64,000 nt of DNA from Paractinoplanes toevensis (GTDB lineage: Bacteria; Actinomycetota; Actinomycetes; Mycobacteriales; Micromonosporaceae): contig NZ_BOQN01000048.1 in assembly GCF_018332695.1 (NCBI RefSeq), positions 118,002-182,001 on the forward strand. Reading direction: 5' to 3'. Below, piece by piece: positions 62,791 through 64,000 of the stretch. Position numbers and translations under genes: made by a program. Numbering within the stretch: the first letter of the stretch is position 1; the number at the start of each line of letters is the position of its first letter. The notes below the pieces were generated by a model that had not been told where the DNA came from, did no database searches, and saw only the letters and a program-made list of their open reading frames with translations.

Positions 62791-64000
62791 ATGGCCAACG
62801 ACCCTGGGGGCCCGAAGCGGCACGCCCTCGGCGTGGACTTCGGCACGTCGAACACCGTCGCGGTGGCACGCTGGCCCGACGGCCGCGCCCGCCCGATCCT
62901 GGTCGACGGCTCGCCACTGCTGCCCTCCGCGGTCTACGCCGAGCCCGGTGGTCAGCTCATTGTGGGCCGCGACGCCGTGCACAGCGCCCGCCTCGATCCG
63001 GCCCGCTTCGAGCCCAACCCGAAGCGGCGCATCGACGACGGCACGGTGCTGCTCGGCGACCAGGAGTTCCCGATCGTCGACCTGATCTCGGCCGTGCTGG
63101 CCCGGGTCGCCGAGGAGTGGCACCGCGCGGTCGGCCCGGTCCTGCCCGACGTCACCCTGACCTGCCCGGCGACCTGGGGTGCGGCCCGCCGCACGCTGCT
63201 CGCGGAGGCCGCGGCCCGGGCCGGTCTCGAGCGCGCCCGTCTGGTCGCCGAGCCGGTCGCCGCGGCCACCTACTTCGCCGAGGTGCTCGGCCGGGACGTG
63301 CCGATCGGCTCGGTCGTGGTGGTGCACGACTTCGGGGCCGGCACGTTCGACGCCAGCGTGGTCGCCCGCACCGCCTCCGGCTTCGAGGTGATGGCGGTCG
63401 ACGGCCGCGACGACATCGGCGGCCTGGACGTGGACGCGGCCATCGTCGAGCACCTGCGCACCGACGAGTGGCAGCGGCTGCTCGAACCGACCACGGTCGA
63501 GGAGCGCCGCGCCCGCCGCCAGCTCTGGGACGACGTGCGGATCGCCAAGGAACGGTTGTCCCGCGCCCAGTCCGCCGACTTCGTGGTGCCGCTGCTCGAC
63601 ACCGAGGTCCACCTGACCCGCGACGAGCTGGAAAAACTGGCCCGCCCGGTGCTCGACCAGACGGTCCGCATCACCCAGGGGCTGCTCCGCTGGGCCGACC
63701 TGCCCGAGGGCCGGCTGGCCGGGGTGTTCCTGGTCGGGGGCGCCAGCCGCATCCCGCTGGTCGCCACGCTGCTGCACCGCGAGCTCGGCGAGGCCCCGGT
63801 GGTCATCGAGCAGCCCGAGCTGGTGGTGGCCGAGGGCAGCATCCTGGCCGACGCGGCCCTCCTGACCACCGGCGCGGCCGCGCCCGGCCCCACCGCCGAG
63901 CTGCGCCTGGTGTCGACCGGCCGGGCCGAGAACTCCGCCGCCCGCGGCGAGAGCAGTGCCGGCCGGGCCGACGGCACGAGCGGCCGCGCTGAGAGCGGTG
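62791..64000 (+). CDS. Hsp70-family ATPase (partial, window ends inside)
   Basis: At least 403 residues are visible. GVDFGTSNTVAVARW is the phosphate-1 motif of actin/Hsp70 ATPases, VVVHDFGAGTFDASVV the phosphate-2 motif and GVFLVGGASRIPLV the adenosine motif. The substrate-binding domain of a DnaK is not reached before residue 370, where a low-complexity tail begins (SAARGESSAGRADGTSG). Many actinobacterial relatives are ATPase-domain-only with a long Pro/Ser-rich or membrane-anchored tail rather than chaperones. The 3' part is outside the window. Confidence 0.88.
   Translation, partial: MANDPGGPKRHALGVDFGTSNTVAVARWPDGRARPILVDGSPLLPSAVYAEPGGQLIVGRDAVHSARLDPARFEPNPKRRIDDGTVLLGDQEFPIVDLISAVLARVAEEWHRAVGPVLPDVTLTCPATWGAARRTLLAEAAARAGLERARLVAEPVAAATYFAEVLGRDVPIGSVVVVHDFGAGTFDASVVARTASGFEVMAVDGRDDIGGLDVDAAIVEHLRTDEWQRLLEPTTVEERRARRQLWDDVRIAKERLSRAQSADFVVPLLDTEVHLTRDELEKLARPVLDQTVRITQGLLRWADLPEGRLAGVFLVGGASRIPLVATLLHRELGEAPVVIEQPELVVAEGSILADAALLTTGAAAPGPTAELRLVSTGRAENSAARGESSAGRADGTSGRAESG

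Overview
The window is high-GC actinobacterial chromosome. GTG starts are frequent, many starts have no Shine-Dalgarno and instead follow a TANNNT box by 6-7 nt, mismatch repair is represented by NucS rather than MutSL-type genes, and there are DivIVA/FilP-like coiled-coil proteins and an Aer-like chemoreceptor pair. Together with the gene order around atp, DUF2550 and murA this fits a Micromonosporaceae member (Actinoplanes-like). That assignment is inference; no rRNA or complete tRNA gene is present.

Layout. 1-6416: 3' part of the F1Fo ATP synthase operon (atpH end, atpA, atpG, atpD), a terminator hairpin, an LCP-family cell-wall ligase gene, then a short atpC and a DUF2550 gene. 6420-10830: PhzF-like isomerase, VOC protein, PduO-type cobalamin adenosyltransferase, murA, small membrane protein, 3-hydroxyacyl-CoA dehydrogenase. 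10866-17713: small protein, a four-gene leftward operon (DUF4126 membrane protein, polytopic membrane protein, FtsK/SpoIIIE-type ATPase, coiled-coil membrane protein), nucS and an SRPBCC protein. 17909-22785: tRNA 3'-end fragment, ABC exporter pair, aldehyde dehydrogenase, zinc-ribbon-like small protein, alpha/beta hydrolase. 22766-26875: AI-2E-type permease and two tandem filament-like coiled-coil genes. 27132-34457: acyl-CoA metabolism (methylmalonyl-CoA epimerase, thiolase, MeaB-type GTPase, and further on a B12-dependent mutase whose specificity residues are those of isobutyryl-CoA mutase), interrupted by a PadR/FAD-monooxygenase divergon and about 600 nt of non-coding, hairpin-rich DNA. 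34612-44193: thioredoxin-like protein, arginase-fold protein with a repetitive acidic tail, lipoprotein PBP, giant NAD-glutamate dehydrogenase. 44210-49060: NDH-2-like flavoprotein, TetR/hydrolase divergon, copper ATPase with a CsoR-type operator. 49176-51927: three-gene type VII secretion-like cassette ending in a mycosin. 52229-53806: self-regulated TetR operon with a 26-bp palindrome at its promoter. 53892-58428: NagZ-like hydrolase, ROK regulator, ABC ATPase, ribokinase-like sugar kinase. 58491-61282: Abi-like pseudogene, split Aer-like chemoreceptor, DoxX and DUF6232 membrane proteins. 61340-64000: enoyl-CoA hydratase, proline-rich membrane protein, and a truncated (window edge) Hsp70-family gene.

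How the parts fit: the cobalamin adenosyltransferase, MeaB, epimerase and mutase form a dispersed adenosylcobalamin-dependent acyl-CoA toolkit alongside thiolase, 3-hydroxyacyl-CoA dehydrogenase and enoyl-CoA hydratase. murA, the LCP protein, the lipoprotein PBP and NagZ are wall synthesis and recycling functions. The most unusual points are the FtsK-type four-gene operon, the interrupted atp operon with a C-terminally short epsilon subunit, the IcmA specificity residues, the repeat insertion in the CopA nucleotide domain, the arginase-fold protein with a Cys metal-site change and repeat tail, and the EccBCD-less type VII cassette.
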